Positions 24,730 through 37,345 of a stretch of DNA of 64,000 nucleotides are shown piece after piece (position 1 is the stretch's first letter; each line of letters starts with the position of its first letter). A program made the position numbers and the translations under genes. The stretch lies in the NCBI RefSeq assembly GCF_954871325.1, contig NC_088777.1:22731366-22795365 (forward strand). Reading direction: 5' to 3'. The notes under the pieces are model-generated. The model saw only the letters and a list, made by a program, of their open reading frames with translations. It was not told the DNA's origin and ran no database searches. This DNA is from Gordionus sp. m RMFG-2023 (lineage: Eukaryota; Nematomorpha; Gordioida; Chordodea; Parachordodidae).

Positions 24730-27280
24730 TCGATCAGATTTAACATATATTCTTATGCTCTTTCATAAATATATTTTTAAATCTATATGTTAATTTTTTT
24801 TCATAATACAATATTTTATTTGTTTGTTAACTGTTCCGGCAGATATTTTAATAACATTACTCCCTACTTTAGATCATAATGATTATTTTTGGAATATATC
24901 TTGACTTTTTACTCTATTTAATATACTGTATATCCTATGTAGGTTGGAATAAATCCATAGTATAGAGTTTATATAAAAAATTCTTTCTTTATAACATATC
25001 AATATAATCTTAATCTTAGTCACCTGTTTAAAGATTTAAACACATTGACAAAAAATACATAATGTGAATAAGATATTTTGTATGTAGTATACATATTATA
25101 TCCAATTAATTTATATTATATGGAATTAACATATATAATTAATAAAGTTACTAAGATTTTATATATAAAAGGATTTCTTATACACCAATTTTTTGTAGAA
25201 ACCTATTTTCTACTACGAAAGTAAATTATTTTCGACGTTTTTAACTCCCTCTTTTCCTCTATTTTCTATGACTTGAGTTACCCTCTATTTTAATCAAGGT
25301 ACTTTATCCAATTAGTATTGCTTATGTCCCACCTGTCCAACATCTCAATTTTTTTCTTCTTTAGACAATATTTGGCATTTTACCTCATGAAATATCATTT
25401 CATACTTGAAATTTTTTTAAAATTCTTATTCTTGATAATTTAAAATAAAATTATAAAAAATGGTCATTCCACAAAAATGATTGTGAAACTAAAAGTTGTC
25501 AAAAATAAGTATAATATTTGAAATAATAATTTATATTTTTGGTTTTGGAAAGATAATTCTTTTAAGTCATGATGTAATCATTCTGATTTTGTCTCCTAAA
25601 TTTTTTATACAAACATAATTAGTTAATTTGGACTATTTATTTTCTCGGCATATCAACCTAATTTGAATTTAAATAATCTGGAAAGGAAGACATGCAAGTG
25701 AAGTCCCAAATACGAATTTAGCTAAAAAACAAGGTACTGTAATTAAATCATCTGACCTCAGCCCATTATCTGATGGTAGATTAGCAAATTCTCATAGAAG
25801 TACAGCTAATAATTCTATTAATTGCTTCATGTTACGATTATATTATAAATACAATTACAACCATATATCTCTTTGGAAACAGCCAACATTTTCAGCATTC
25901 GTGTGGCTGAATGATGTACACCCAATTCGATGGCCTATGACAACTCTTAATTATTCATCTGATAAGAAATTGCTTAGGTTATAAATTGATAATTCTTCCA
26001 ACCATTTATGACCACTAGTATATTAGCGTTTTGTAAAAGGAGGATTCGATGAGAGTATTTAAAAAAAAAGAATTGATGTGTTAAAATTGCGTGTAAAACA
26101 GTTTCTGGCAAGGCCATAGATTTCTAAGCAAATTTAAAAGGTTATCTTTAGGAGTGATAAAGAAATATACCATTCCGGTGTTCATCAAACATGTTGCCAA
26201 TGAAGGAGATATTAGACTTAATGAATATAAACCTAAACCTCCCATCTTCTAGGGTAGTTGTGAGGAACCCCAGGTAAGATCACTATAAAAAAAACTTCAC
26301 CAAAACGATTAATAATTTCATAATTTGAAAAGAAAGAATAGGATTTAAAATATACAAAATTTTTGGCAAATATAATTGTTTTTTTTCAAAAAAATTTTGA
26401 TGTGAAGGATTTTTTTTAAAAATATCTTCCAATCTTGATAAGCCTAAAACAACTTTTCCTGGAACATCTCACAGTTGGGAAACTGCTTAAAGGTGAACCA
26501 AAAGATTTATTTCACTCAAATAATTTTAAGCCCCAAAACTTCAAATATTTGAATTTAAAAAGTATATTTCAGATTTAAAAAAGTCTATTTTCTATGTATT
26601 CTTTCGCCGCTAACATATTTTTAGATACTTTCATAACCCAGATACTATATATTTATGCATAAGTTAAAAAAAATGAAAATATATTCAAGCTAAAAATAAA
26701 AGAGCCTTGTATATCTCCTCAGAAGAAATTATATCCTAAGGTTGAGAGGGGTTCTACGATCATAAAATTGTTCAATAAATTTTTTATATATCGAAAATTT
26801 TTCTTTAAAAATGTTTTGAAAATTTTTCTGGATTAAAGGCATTTTTAAAATCTAGCCTGCAGATTACGGTGTCTGGTGATTATAATATAGGACGATTATG
26901 ATATATATGGGTAAAGAATGTGCAACGATTTCGCATCCCCAGTTAGTGCTAATTTGAAGATCTTGTTTGATGCGCCCAACGATTATCTAAGTCTCCTAAA
27001 ATTGAGTTTTCTGCAATGGCTGAATCCCATCATCAGGCTTCGATAGTGCAACTAATCTTGCACTAAAAAGATTGATTAACTTGGGTTGGTAAATCTGTGT
27101 TTAATATAGCTAAGTATTGTCTATGTATTTACATCCTGAGCAGGATTTTTAGGGTTAATTATAAATTGATAATAAGAAGGTCGAAACCCCTCAATACTCC
27201 CTATTTAGTTTTTATAAAAAATAGAACTCTTAACAAGCTCATCCTCATAGATTTCAATTCAAATAAATCTCATAGGAGTG
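24730..27280. other. Intergenic AT-rich stretch
   Basis: No gene is supported. Some less AT-rich patches (about 25690-25980 and 26850-27060) could be old transposon pieces, but I recognise no domain or terminal repeat in them. Confidence 0.4.
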
Positions 27281-27288
27281 GGGAGTAG

Positions 27289-27446
27289 TGTTGTTAAACG
27301 GCTCGATTAAGATTTTAGCCAAAATTAAATAATATAAGCCTTGAGATTTTGCTCATAGATGGCAAAAAGGTTTGGACTTTATATGTCATATCTAGGTTTA
27401 CATAATATTGTTTTGGCTAAAATCGTAATCAGGCCGTTTAACAACA
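27289..27446. mobile_element. 158-bp palindromic MITE
   Basis: Starts TGTTGTTAAACGGC and ends GCCGTTTAACAACA, an exact inverted pair. The inverted repeat extends inward through ATTTTAGCC/GGCTAAAAT. A second, more diverged copy is at 34617-34767. There is no coding capacity. No convincing target duplication is seen, so the superfamily is unknown. Confidence 0.75.
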
Positions 27447-27449
27447 TTA

Positions 27450-28270
27450 ATGAGGAGATTCTCAGTAAAAACCTGAAAAATGTGTTTGCCTACAAATTTT
27501 TATTGAGAATGAAAGAGGTCAGCTGAAATTTCATTTTTCTTGCTCATTTTCTCTCCCCAAAATAGTAATGCAATTATAAAAAATAAGTTAATCTTGGAAA
27601 TAAAAATTAATTAATAAATAAATGCAAAGCCAAAATTACAGTAAAACCTTCAATTGTGACCACTTTTTTTATATTGATTATCTCCTTTTTAGTGGTCGTT
27701 TTAATTCGTCCCTTAAGATACTATTTATTTTAAAAAATAATTCTGTGATTTGCCCACCTCTTTAAATTCATCAGCTAATAAAGCTTCTTTAAATGGTTAA
27801 ATTCTACTATTTTTTAAAATGTATCCCAGCCAAGGGTCAGCAATATGCGGACATAAAGCTTCCAATATTATTTATGAAAGGAAACCATCGTGTTTCTTAA
27901 GAAAACCTGACCAAGCTTATGTATTTCAAACGCAAAGTATCATTTCAAAGTTTATAATGATGTTTTCATCGTAAAGGCGTTTTTCATTTAAAAAGGACGC
28001 CAATTTATAAATAAATAATACTTAAAGATGTTAGGCACATATAATTGATTAAATAAATTTTACATTCTTTTATTAAAAAAGAATTGAATAATGAGAATTT
28101 TCTAAAATACGCTATAATTTGTGTGGGGTGTGTTCCCAAAGTCTCTATCTTGAAAGCGACTTTTCCCTTATGGGATCCGAGTTTGACCTTTTCAAATCGT
28201 AGAAGTGATATAATATTCTTTTTACTACAAAACAATTTCTTAAATCCAGGGCTTGAGATTAAAAAATCCT
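27450..28270. other. Intergenic stretch with a possible Tc1/pogo-like end
   Basis: The sequence TACAGTAAAACCTTCAATTG at about 27638 resembles the terminus of Tc1/pogo-type transposons. I could not find its partner end or a DDE transposase, so I leave the stretch unclassified. The open frames at 28005-28290 have no recognised domain. Confidence 0.25.
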
Positions 28271-28664
28271 ATTTTAACCAGAGTTGCTAAAGTATCTCGT
28301 TAGTGTAGCACGCTATCTTTTTGGCAGTATAGATAATAGCTCGTTACTTAGCTACTTTTTAAAAATATAATGAATGTAACTATAAACACGAATATTTAAA
28401 TAAATTATAATTTTTATAATTTATTATTTAATTTTTAAATTTATATTTTCAATTTGTTATACAAACTTAAATCATCTGGTATAAATTATTTATAAATCGC
28501 AAATCGATATCCAAATCGATGTAAGTGAGTCAGACAATTATAATATTAATGAAATGGAAGGTACCCTGGATGAAAATGTTCTTGATAACTATATTAAAAA
28601 TTTTCCATTTCCAAAATTTGAAATAAGGGAGAAAATACCAATTCAATTCGAGCTAAATTGATTA

Positions 28665-28672
28665 ATAATATT
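28665..28672. repeat. Target-site duplication (left) of the intact hAT
   Basis: ATAATATT at 28665-28672 is repeated exactly at 31274-31281. The related unoccupied site at 23115-23122 has a single ATAATATT. Eight bases is the hAT superfamily length. Confidence 0.9.
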
Positions 28673-31273
28673 TAGTGAAGGTCAACGGTCCGGTCCTATC
28701 GGTCTTAGACCGGACCGATTGTCGGACCGATCTTTTTGTTGAGGACCATAGTCCGGACCGGTCCTTGGTCTTTTATTAATATTTAAGTTTACTTTACTAT
28801 TCAATTAATATAATTTTTTTGTAAATTTTATTCTATGATATTTTTCTAGAGGTGTTATTTTAGATTTTGTTAATTTTTTTTTTACAATATGAAAACCATA
28901 AGTTTGTCCAAGAAACATTTTACTTATAGTCTTAATAAAAAACATAGAATATGTGTTCACTGTAATACCAAATTTAACATATCGTCAGCAACAAGTAACA
29001 AAATAAATGTTTATAATTTTTTAAGCAATAAATTAATCAAAATAAGCAGTATTATTATTAAAAGATTTTGGTTATTATTTATATATCTATTTTTTCTTAA
29101 AAACTGTCTGAATAATTCATTGTCAAATTAATTTAACCTTATTCTTAATAAAATAATTAGGTACCTTAAGCAGACATTTGATAAAACATAAAATTTATAC
29201 TTCTAATAATGAAAATGAAAATATCTCAAAAACACAATCTACTCTTAATTTAAATATGCCCTCCACAAGTACAAAATCACTTTCTTCAATACCATTGGAT
29301 AAATTCCAAACAGATCATATGAACCAACTCATTATAAAATGGGTAATAATGGACTCTCTGCCAATGAAGACTTTTGAAAGTTCAGGTCTTCATAATTTAA
29401 TCAAATATTTAAACTCAACTGCTACAATTTGGTCAAAAAACTTAGTTAAAAATTTTTATACAGCTAATTTTGAGAAACTAAGAAATTCTCTAAAAGATAT
29501 TTTAAATAAAAATAATTCTTTAATAAGCTTTACCACAGATATGTGGAGCAATTTAAACAAAATTTCATTTATAGCCATTACCGCACACTATATTGATTCT
29601 TCCTTTACATTAAAAAATATTTTACTTGATATAAATCATATCCCATTTCCTCATACTTCTGAAGAAATATCCTTAGCTATAAAAGAAGTAATTGATGTAT
29701 ATCAATTGGCGGAGAATATACTGGCCTGTACTACAGATAATGCCAATAACATAAAAAGCATGGATATTTTGCAGAATATTTATAAGGAACAAAAATTTAA
29801 AGGCTTTAGATGCTGTGCCCATATTCTAAACCTAATATCTCAGGAAGGTTTATCATATATTACAACTATCCCTGAAATGTGTAGAGACATAGCCTTTTCT
29901 ATAAATAAATCACCCAAAATAAATCAAGCATATGTACAAATATGTGAAAATAAGGATATTACAAAATTTAAAATCCCTTCTGATATCCCTATTAGATGGA
30001 ATAGCTCCTATTTAATGAAGAATACAATTTATGAGGTATTTACATTTTTATCCAATTATTTTTAAAAAATATTTAATTTTTAGAACATGGATACTATAGA
30101 AGAAGTACTTTTTTTGAATTACAAACAATTTAAAGGGGTTTTCTTTACTGAGTGTGAAAAAGAAGACCTTAAAGAGGCTGTAGATTTTCTAAGGCCCTTC
30201 TATAAAACCACACTTGATTTATCAGGATCCAAATATCCTACAGTTGGGATTTCCATGTTATATATGGAGAATATAAATAATGAAATTTTAAATAATATAA
30301 AAAAGGATAATAACAATACAAGAAAAGAAATTCTTAATAACATGCTGGTTAAAATGCAGAAATATCTCAATGAATTATTTTGCTATGAATCATATGTCTC
30401 AACATTATTGGATCCGAGATTAAAACAAGTTTACATGCCTAATACTCTTAATAGAATTGAGTATATGACCAAATTTTCAAAATATTTAAGGAAAATAGAA
30501 AATGAAAAAAATACAGGAATAACGGATTCTCAGGTATATTTTTAATATTTATTTATTAAATCTAATTTTCAAACATTTGTGCCAGGAGGAAATCAATGAA
30601 TTTAGTTTTTTAGAAAGAATTTTACCCCAAAAAAGAAATTCAGAAGGGGATTATATATCGGCAGAAATCATTGAAGAAAATATATCAGAACTTTACACCT
30701 ATTTGAATGAACCTCTTGTTTCATTAAATGATGACATATTAGTATGGTGGAAAGCCAATAGTGAAAGGTCTTTTATATTTTTTAAATAGTCAATATAGTT
30801 TATTATATAGATTTCCAGTCCTCTCATTAGCAGCTAGAAATTTTTTAGCAATTCAAGCAACATCTGTCCCCTGTGAACAAATATTTTCGAAAGCAGGAGA
30901 TCGGCTTTCAAACAAAACAATACAAGCTTTGATGTGTATGGGCTCTTGGTTAAAGAATTGAATAGATCTACCACCTCCATTAAGTCCCTCTTCTAATTCC
31001 TTCCAAGGAAGTTCTACAAACAAAGACATTAGCATTTATTTAAATTAAATATTTGTATTAATTATTATATTATTCATAATTAATTTTATATTGTTTATAT
31101 AATACTCTTATATTTAATAAAATGATAAAACAAATTAAATTAGGTTAAAAAAAATATGTTTTTTAAAGACCGGTCTTTTTATTAAAGACCACGGTCTTGA
31201 TCGATCTTTTTTAAGGACCGTGGTCCGGTCCGGTCCGAGGGTATCGGTTCAGTCCGGACCGTGACCTTCACTA
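28673..31273 (+). mobile_element. Apparently intact ZBED/Ac-type hAT transposon, 2601 bp
   Basis: Ends TAGTGAAGGTCA and TGACCTTCACTA, an exact 12-bp terminal inverted repeat, flanked by an exact 8-bp duplication. Both subterminal ~100 bp are crowded with GGACCG/CGGTCC motifs in direct and inverted orientation, likely transposase-binding sites. The interior encodes a five-exon transposase with no stop or frame break. A possible AATAAA lies at about 31116, after the stop at 30961. Everything visible suggests a young and perhaps still mobile copy. Confidence 0.9.
28889..30961 (+). CDS. hAT transposase (ZBED-like), 5 exons
   Basis: Cut-and-paste transposase, about 587 residues. Exons: 28889-28994, 29161-30035, 30084-30533, 30586-30767 and 30811-30961. 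All four introns (166, 48, 52 and 43 bp) are GT-AG and in phase. The BED zinc finger is C22-x2-C25...H41-x3-H45, split by intron 1. The catalytic RNase H-like core has Asp ~162 (SFTTDMW), Asp ~228 (ACTTDNANN), a CCAHILNL block, the IPIRWNSSY block and Glu ~560 in the dimerisation region (TSVPCEQIFSKAGD). Intron 4 joins WWKANSER to FPVLSLAARNFLA, the usual hAT order. The start ATG at 28889 is the first in frame upstream of the finger. All catalytic residues are present. The protein is a little shorter at the N-terminus than many ZBED proteins. Confidence 0.85.
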
Positions 31274-32479
31274 ATAATATTGCACATGCCAATATTTCCC
31301 AGAAACTGGCTTATAAAGTTATTTACGATTTTATAATTGGTACAGTTCAGCCAATTCATTAGTTGATAATCCATCATTTACCGTGATGATTAAAACTACC
31401 TGGTACAACAATTTTTTGTCGCCAGATACTAATGATTGAGATAAAATGCTCTAGTTAGAACCATAAAAACGACTTCCATATATAATTTTTTTTGAAATAA
31501 AGTATACTAATATAATAGAAAATCTTCTAGACGCGTTTTTTAAATCGAAAAATACAAATAAGTATTTTTGATAATTTTTCTTATACTAAAAATATGTATA
31601 TAAAATTAAATACTGCCTTGCGCTCAAGTGCAATGTTGAGATATTTAGTAAGGCGAAACTTATATTTCCTGATGATAGCTCTAGACAGAATGAAAGTATA
31701 GAAATGATTATATTATTAAATTACAGAAAAATAAATGAAAATAAATATTACGATAAATAGTCTTTTTACATAAACTTTTTATAATCAAAACTAACTATAT
31801 TTAAATATTTAAATATGATGATTTTATGTATTATTATATACTATGCAATTACGTTATAAGCAAAAAATAAAACAAATTATTTCTAAATTTTTTTATAAAA
31901 AGTAGCCAAAACTACTTTAAAAAAATAGTAGTGATGGATAACGATAACGGCATCAGTAGGGTTTAACAACTCTGATTTTTAATCTATTTTATTTTGGGCA
32001 TCCTTGCTACCGCTACTAAATTATAAAAGTATCAAATTAAAAATTAGAGTAAGAGATATTGAGTCTCATATTTTAAAATACGAAAAGTTAATTTTTATAT
32101 ATTATGGAATTCCATTGTTGTATAAAAGGGATGTATTTAAAAATTTTTAAAGAATTCATGCCCAATCTAAAAAATGTAAATTTTTTTATAATGGTATTTA
32201 GCATATTAATTTTTTTTTATCATGAAATAAACATAAAATATTTTTTTAAGAATGGTGTATTAATGTAATTGTACATTTTTAACTACACTCTCTATTGGTT
32301 CTTAAAAATGAATACCCAATAGAAATAGGGGAATGTAATTTTATATGTTTTGACTAGCCGTTTACTATCTGTAACCCTGCTATCCCACAAGGACTGCATA
32401 TATTAAGTGAATGGAGCAATTATACAATTGATAGCAGCCATTTACATGGAACACAGAAACTACGATGTTTGGATAAAAA

Positions 32480-33510
32480 AATGAAAACATCCCCTTTCAG
32501 ATGCAGACAAAGCTGATGATAAAAACTACTAATCAACTAAGAAAAATAATAACAGAGATTGCTAAAAATGATTAATCACATTCATGAACAAACCAAGATA
32601 ATATTGAGTAGCATATTATCTTGCAAAAACAAACGCCCATTTGTAGATTCTGAATCGTTAATAAATTTACAAAAGCACATTGGTTTAGATATGGGGCATA
32701 TTTTTCATTCTATGTATTCTACATTGTTAATAATTGAAATCATTTCCAAAGAATTGTAAATAATATCAATTTACAATTTAAAATTTCTATCCTGATAGAT
32801 GAATCTACAACATTTTAAAATAAACCAGCCTTGGTTATTTATTTAAAATCAACATTAGGGGCCTATTTTGATGAACTTACTTTTAAACCTGATTGAACTG
32901 GAATCAAAAGATGCAGAGGGAATTGTTCATAGTTCATACTCTACTAGATCTTCTTAAATCCGCTGGGTTTTTTAAAAAAGATGGATTTCTTTTGCTAGCG
33001 ATTAACAAAAAAAGGCGTTGAATTTGATTATTAATTGGGCATTCGGTTGCTGAAGCTTTAAAGGGCACTTGATGTACGATAGGTGTCTAGTAGGCTTGGC
33101 TCTATTAAGGCAGTTTGGAATAACTATAAGGTCTTATACGCATTTCATAAATTCAGCAAATTCTAGGAAGTGCAAAACTTAACGGGCTGTTCACCCTATT
33201 AGAAAGTGGTATTCTTAAACTCGAGAATAATCAGAACATATGAAAAATCAATATATCGAACGAATCATGTTCTAAAATCATTTATGTATGCCTCTAAATC
33301 TCTTATAATTTATAAATTAATATTTAGTTAATTTTTTAGAGTAAAAAATGAAAAAAGCTCAAGAAATTAAGAAAATAGATAAATTTGGATTGGTAATATT
33401 GAAGGAAAACAGAATACACTCTGGTTTCAAATAAAACAGTTATTGACTTAATAGACACTATGAAAAATAGGGTAATGGATGCTAATTCTAATAATTTTAG
33501 TAATTAAAAA
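32480..33510 (+). pseudogene. Decayed hAT-type transposase (KIAA1586/ZNF862-like)
   Basis: A + strand piece reads SLINLQKHIGLDMG, then IFHSMYSTLLIIEIIS, followed in shifting frames by an ISILIDESTT-like remnant and ELESKDAEGIVHS. This order is typical of KIAA1586/ZMYM6-related hAT proteins, including the first catalytic Asp region. Stops and shifts are frequent. Termini were not identified. Confidence 0.5.
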
Positions 33511-34610
33511 TACTCTATTATATTATACAGTTATATTTTTTTATCTGTAATGTATTAATATAAATATAAATTGTATTTTGTTAATTTGGTTTTATGCTAC
33601 AATTTAATTTAGATTAAATAGATAAAAGAATAAACGATTTTGTAAAAGTATATTATCTTATCTAATATGCAATATTTATAAAAAGATAACTGACCATTAG
33701 ACACTTACATTCTTTATGGGGAAGAGCAAATTATATTACTTTGTTTCCGACTGAACCTCGATGTAACCAATTAAGGAAACATGGTTAATATTATTTAAAA
33801 TATTGAAAAAGATTTTCTATGGCGATTTTTTTTTTACCTTGTTTGAACTATTCTGATTTTGCATTATATTATAATAATATAATGCATTCCAAAAAATTAC
33901 CTTTTTTAATGCAATATATTTCAATTTTTATATAACTTTCTATATAGCTATTTTATATAATATTTAATATAGATATAATATTTTATAAAATGCTTCGATA
34001 TAAGCTAATTAAAAAAATTTGTCTCAAATTCTTGGGGAAAAATATTTGCCTCTATTTTTTGTCTATTTCAGTGTGCCTCTTACTATTTTTTTTAGAGTAA
34101 TAGCGTGCCCCCGCCTAAGATTTTAGGACCACATCACTTTGTATAGTGCAATACTCACTTTAGTTATTGAAAAATAAACCTCTTCAATTTTTTATTATAA
34201 TCTTGTCGATAATTTTCGTTCTATTTTGAATCTTATTTTAGAAGCTTCGCTATTAACCTTTTTTATTTATATTATCTATCAAGCGAATTGAAGCACCAAA
34301 CTAAAATGTATACTAATTAAGCATCATAGTTGGTCAAATTCATAAAATTGTGTACTGATACATATACTTTTATTTTAATAATGATTTAAGATACAATATA
34401 TTGTATTTTATTTTTAACAAATAGTTAAGGATATAAGATAATTTTATCTTATAAAGTATCTACGATACAAGATGCTTGGTTAAAGGTTTGTGCTAGATGA
34501 TTCCTGCTCAGAGCTAGTTCCAAACCCGGATCGTAGTCTTATAAAACTAATCAACATTAGTCAAAATATCCATCTAAGACTTGAAATGTGTATTAAAATA
34601 CGTTATTAGA
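33511..34610. other. Intergenic AT-rich stretch
   Basis: No gene, RNA gene or transposon end that I can support. Confidence 0.4.
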
Positions 34611-34616
34611 CGAAGA

Positions 34617-34767
34617 CTTGTTTTAAACGGCCCAATTTTTTAAATCGGATATTATGTAAGCCTGGAGATTTTTAACATAGATGGCAGATAGGTTTGGACT
34701 CTATTTGGCAAATCTTGAGGCCTACATAATATTATTTTGGCTAAAATCTTAATTGGGCTGGATTACC
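34617..34767. mobile_element. Second copy of the 158-bp palindromic MITE
   Basis: Shares the order of blocks with 27289-27446: TTTAAACGGCC at the left, a central GATGGCA...GGTTTGGACT segment, then TACATAATATT and GGCTAAAATC toward the right end. It is more diverged, and the right terminus is partly lost. Confidence 0.65.
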
Positions 34768-36679
34768 ACACAATTATAAAAATTTCTCCAAGATCCTTGC
34801 AAAGAAAAATGGATGAGAACTTAAAATATAAAACTGATTTAGACTTCGACATATATCTGCACTACTGTAGATATTTGATTATTAAGACTAGAAATGATTT
34901 TGACCATTTAATATTTAAAAATAATTAATAATTTTTATTTTAGTTTTAGTTTTTTTCTAGAAATAAATAAAATTAAAAAGAAATATTCCCCCAAATTTTA
35001 AAAAAGTGTCCCAATTAAAAAAATATATTTCTTCTAAAATTTTCTTAAATCCCGCATTATAACATTTAGAAATCTTGCATATAATATAATTGAGTAATTG
35101 TTCTATTTTTTAGCCTTTTTGGCTAATATTTAGTCTACTAAATATGGCTATTTTAGCCGAGCATCAATAGCTTAACTTGCATCTCAATGCCTTGTAGATT
35201 TACTTCGACGCGTGCCAGAGCAATTATCCAAATTAATTAAATAAATAAATGGGTAAATAGTGTTGAACGTTATTGATTTTTTATGTTTTTATTAAAATAT
35301 TAGAGAGCATGGTAAATTTTCCTTATATACAAAAATGATATCCATTTCAAATAGCATAGGTGGGCTCGTCGGTGCTTGCAAATATCACCCACCGCATAAA
35401 TATTGGGATTCACGAAGGTTTGAAGGTATTTTCTGAAGTTAAAAGATGGTTGTGAGAGAATACTAGAAGTGACCGCATGATTCCGTTAAGATATATTATA
35501 ATACAAATCGGTCATAATTACATTTTAATAAAATTTTGTTGTTTTAGCAAAATGCTATATGATGGATGGCCAATGCTGTATACATATCATCACCCTAAAT
35601 AATTAAAGTTAGGGATATGGTTGGTCTTGGTTTGGTTATCATAAATAAATACTAATATATTTCTAAAAAAATGTGTTACCAAAGAACTTGCCATTCTTTA
35701 CCATTTGGTTAATAAAATCGATAACAATTATTTTATTTATTATTTTCTATTTTTTCTATTTACACTGGACATTACCTTTTGCAAAAACGATATCGGAGTA
35801 AAATACCTCAGTTTTAATAAATAAATTTAAATGTTTAGAATAGATGAAACTCCAAATTCCATTATAGATCCGAAAAAACTTTGAGGAAAAATTGGGAAAT
35901 TTCCCAAATAAAATTTTAACAATTAAAATAAATATTAAGATATTATAACTAACCCTATATAATATAGTTTATCGTTAACCTTAAATTACTATCTAGTTTT
36001 ATCCCGTATCTAGTTACCTAGTTTTGGCGAAATTAATCAAAAAGATTAATAAAAACTACTCCTAACTATACCTGCATAACCCTAAATTACCTGCCCCAGC
36101 CTTATCCCGAACTATTTTCAATAAAATCAAGAAAAATATGAAGCTAACATTTAAACAATGAATAAACACAAATTTTAAGCATTTTTTTAAGAGTATTCTT
36201 ATGTATTAAATTTTATTTAACTCTTTAAAGTCTCGTGAGCTCATTTGACATAATCAAATAGCAAGTTATTTTATAACCATTAAACTCTCAATGATGTAAT
36301 TTGACATTACAATATGAATATATAATAAATTCAATGCCATTTTATTAATTCTCAGGTTAACTTTTGTGTTCCCGATTTTGGCCAAATTATGAACATTTTA
36401 TTTCTTTTGATTTTTTTAATATACTTTCTATTACAAGTAGATTGAACATAGAATCTTACAATATTTATCATAATGCTGGCATTTTTATTCCTAATAATAT
36501 TATTCCTGTATTTTTTCGCCCACAGATGCCAATTGTAATTATTACTTTTTTTAATAAATACATTGTAAAATAAATTTTAAAATAAAGTTTTCCATCTAAA
36601 GTTCATATAAATAAAGAATTTATAAAAAAAAATTCTTACTCATTTTGAAAAAAAGTTGGACTTTAAAGGTTTTCTTATT

Positions 36680-36910
36680 TGGTACATTTTTTCCCGAGGT
36701 TTTTTTTCCAGGGAATTAATTTCTGCTTATATTTTTTAGAATTTGAAAGATAAAATAATTTTTTCCTACGAAGTATTTTTTAGAAGAATTTATACCCGGA
36801 AATATTTTTCCCGAGTACCAGTAAAAAATTTTTCCGGGTTAATTTTTTACTAGGGAATAATTATCCTGAGAAATTTTTTTCCCGGATTTTTTCTTCTAGG
36901 GAATTATTTT
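36680..36910. repeat. Cluster of TTTTTCCCGG / TAGGGAATTA motifs
   Basis: Within about 230 bases the motifs TTTTTCCCGAG, TTTTTCCGGG, TTTTTTCCCGG and CAGGGAATTA/TAGGGAATTA recur several times in alternation, partly as inverted pairs. It looks like an old internally repetitive element or degenerate satellite. No ends were defined. Confidence 0.45.
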
Positions 36911-37017
36911 TCGCTTACCCGACTAGTATTTTAATGACCATAACAAATTTAAAATTAGTTAGAAGTTTGATCATAATTAATTATTATTTGTTTATAATAA
37001 CAACTAAATATATTGGA

Positions 37018-37345
37018 AACCTGCAGAGGTCAAAATTTTAGGCCGGTCCGGATTTGAAATATATTTCTATTTTTAATAGGCCTGAGGTGTTAATTTTTAT
37101 TTTAGAGCCCGTCCGGGATGGGTAAAAAAATTTCTAAATTTCATTATTTTTGATAATTTAGGATATATTTTGCAAATTGGTTTTAAAGAGAAATTAAAGT
37201 AAATGCAAACAATCTATTGCACCGTTGTTCAACTACATTAATTGGCATGATTCAAATTTATTTTCTTAAATCGTCCGGATTTTAAAAAAATTTAAGCCCA
37301 GCCCAGATTTTTAATTTTAAAATTCTTAAACCTCGTCAAGTTATA
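37018..37345. repeat. G+C-block MITE remnant
   Basis: The left end ACCTGCAGAGGTCAAAAT resembles the CAGAGACCTGCAGA terminus at 59159. Interior GGCCGGTCCGG, GGCCTGAGG and AGCCCGTCCGGG blocks match the family style. No clear right end. Confidence 0.5.

Larger units (their letters stand above)
28279..31974 (+). mobile_element. hAT (CAGAGTTG family), copy 2, interrupted by a younger hAT
   Basis: Left end CAGAGTTGCTAAAGTA at 28279 and right end TTTAACAACTCTG at 31974, matching the termini at 22523-23855. Flanking octamers ATTTTAAC and ATTTTTAA match at 6 of 8 positions. The element's own sequence is split at 28673 by the 2601-bp hAT and resumes at 31282 with GCACATGCCAATATTTC, as in copy 1 at 23123. 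The internal coding region is decayed. Confidence 0.7.

Noticed and set aside
27638-28270. A Tc1/pogo transposon starting with CAGTAAAACC
   Set aside because: Only one end resembles a pogo-type terminus; no second end, TA pair or DDE domain was found.
30768-30789. A 22-base intron in the intact hAT transposase
   Set aside because: Ending the intron at 30789 keeps the frame, but ending at 30810 also keeps it and gives the family-typical SERFPVLS junction with a normal 43-base intron.
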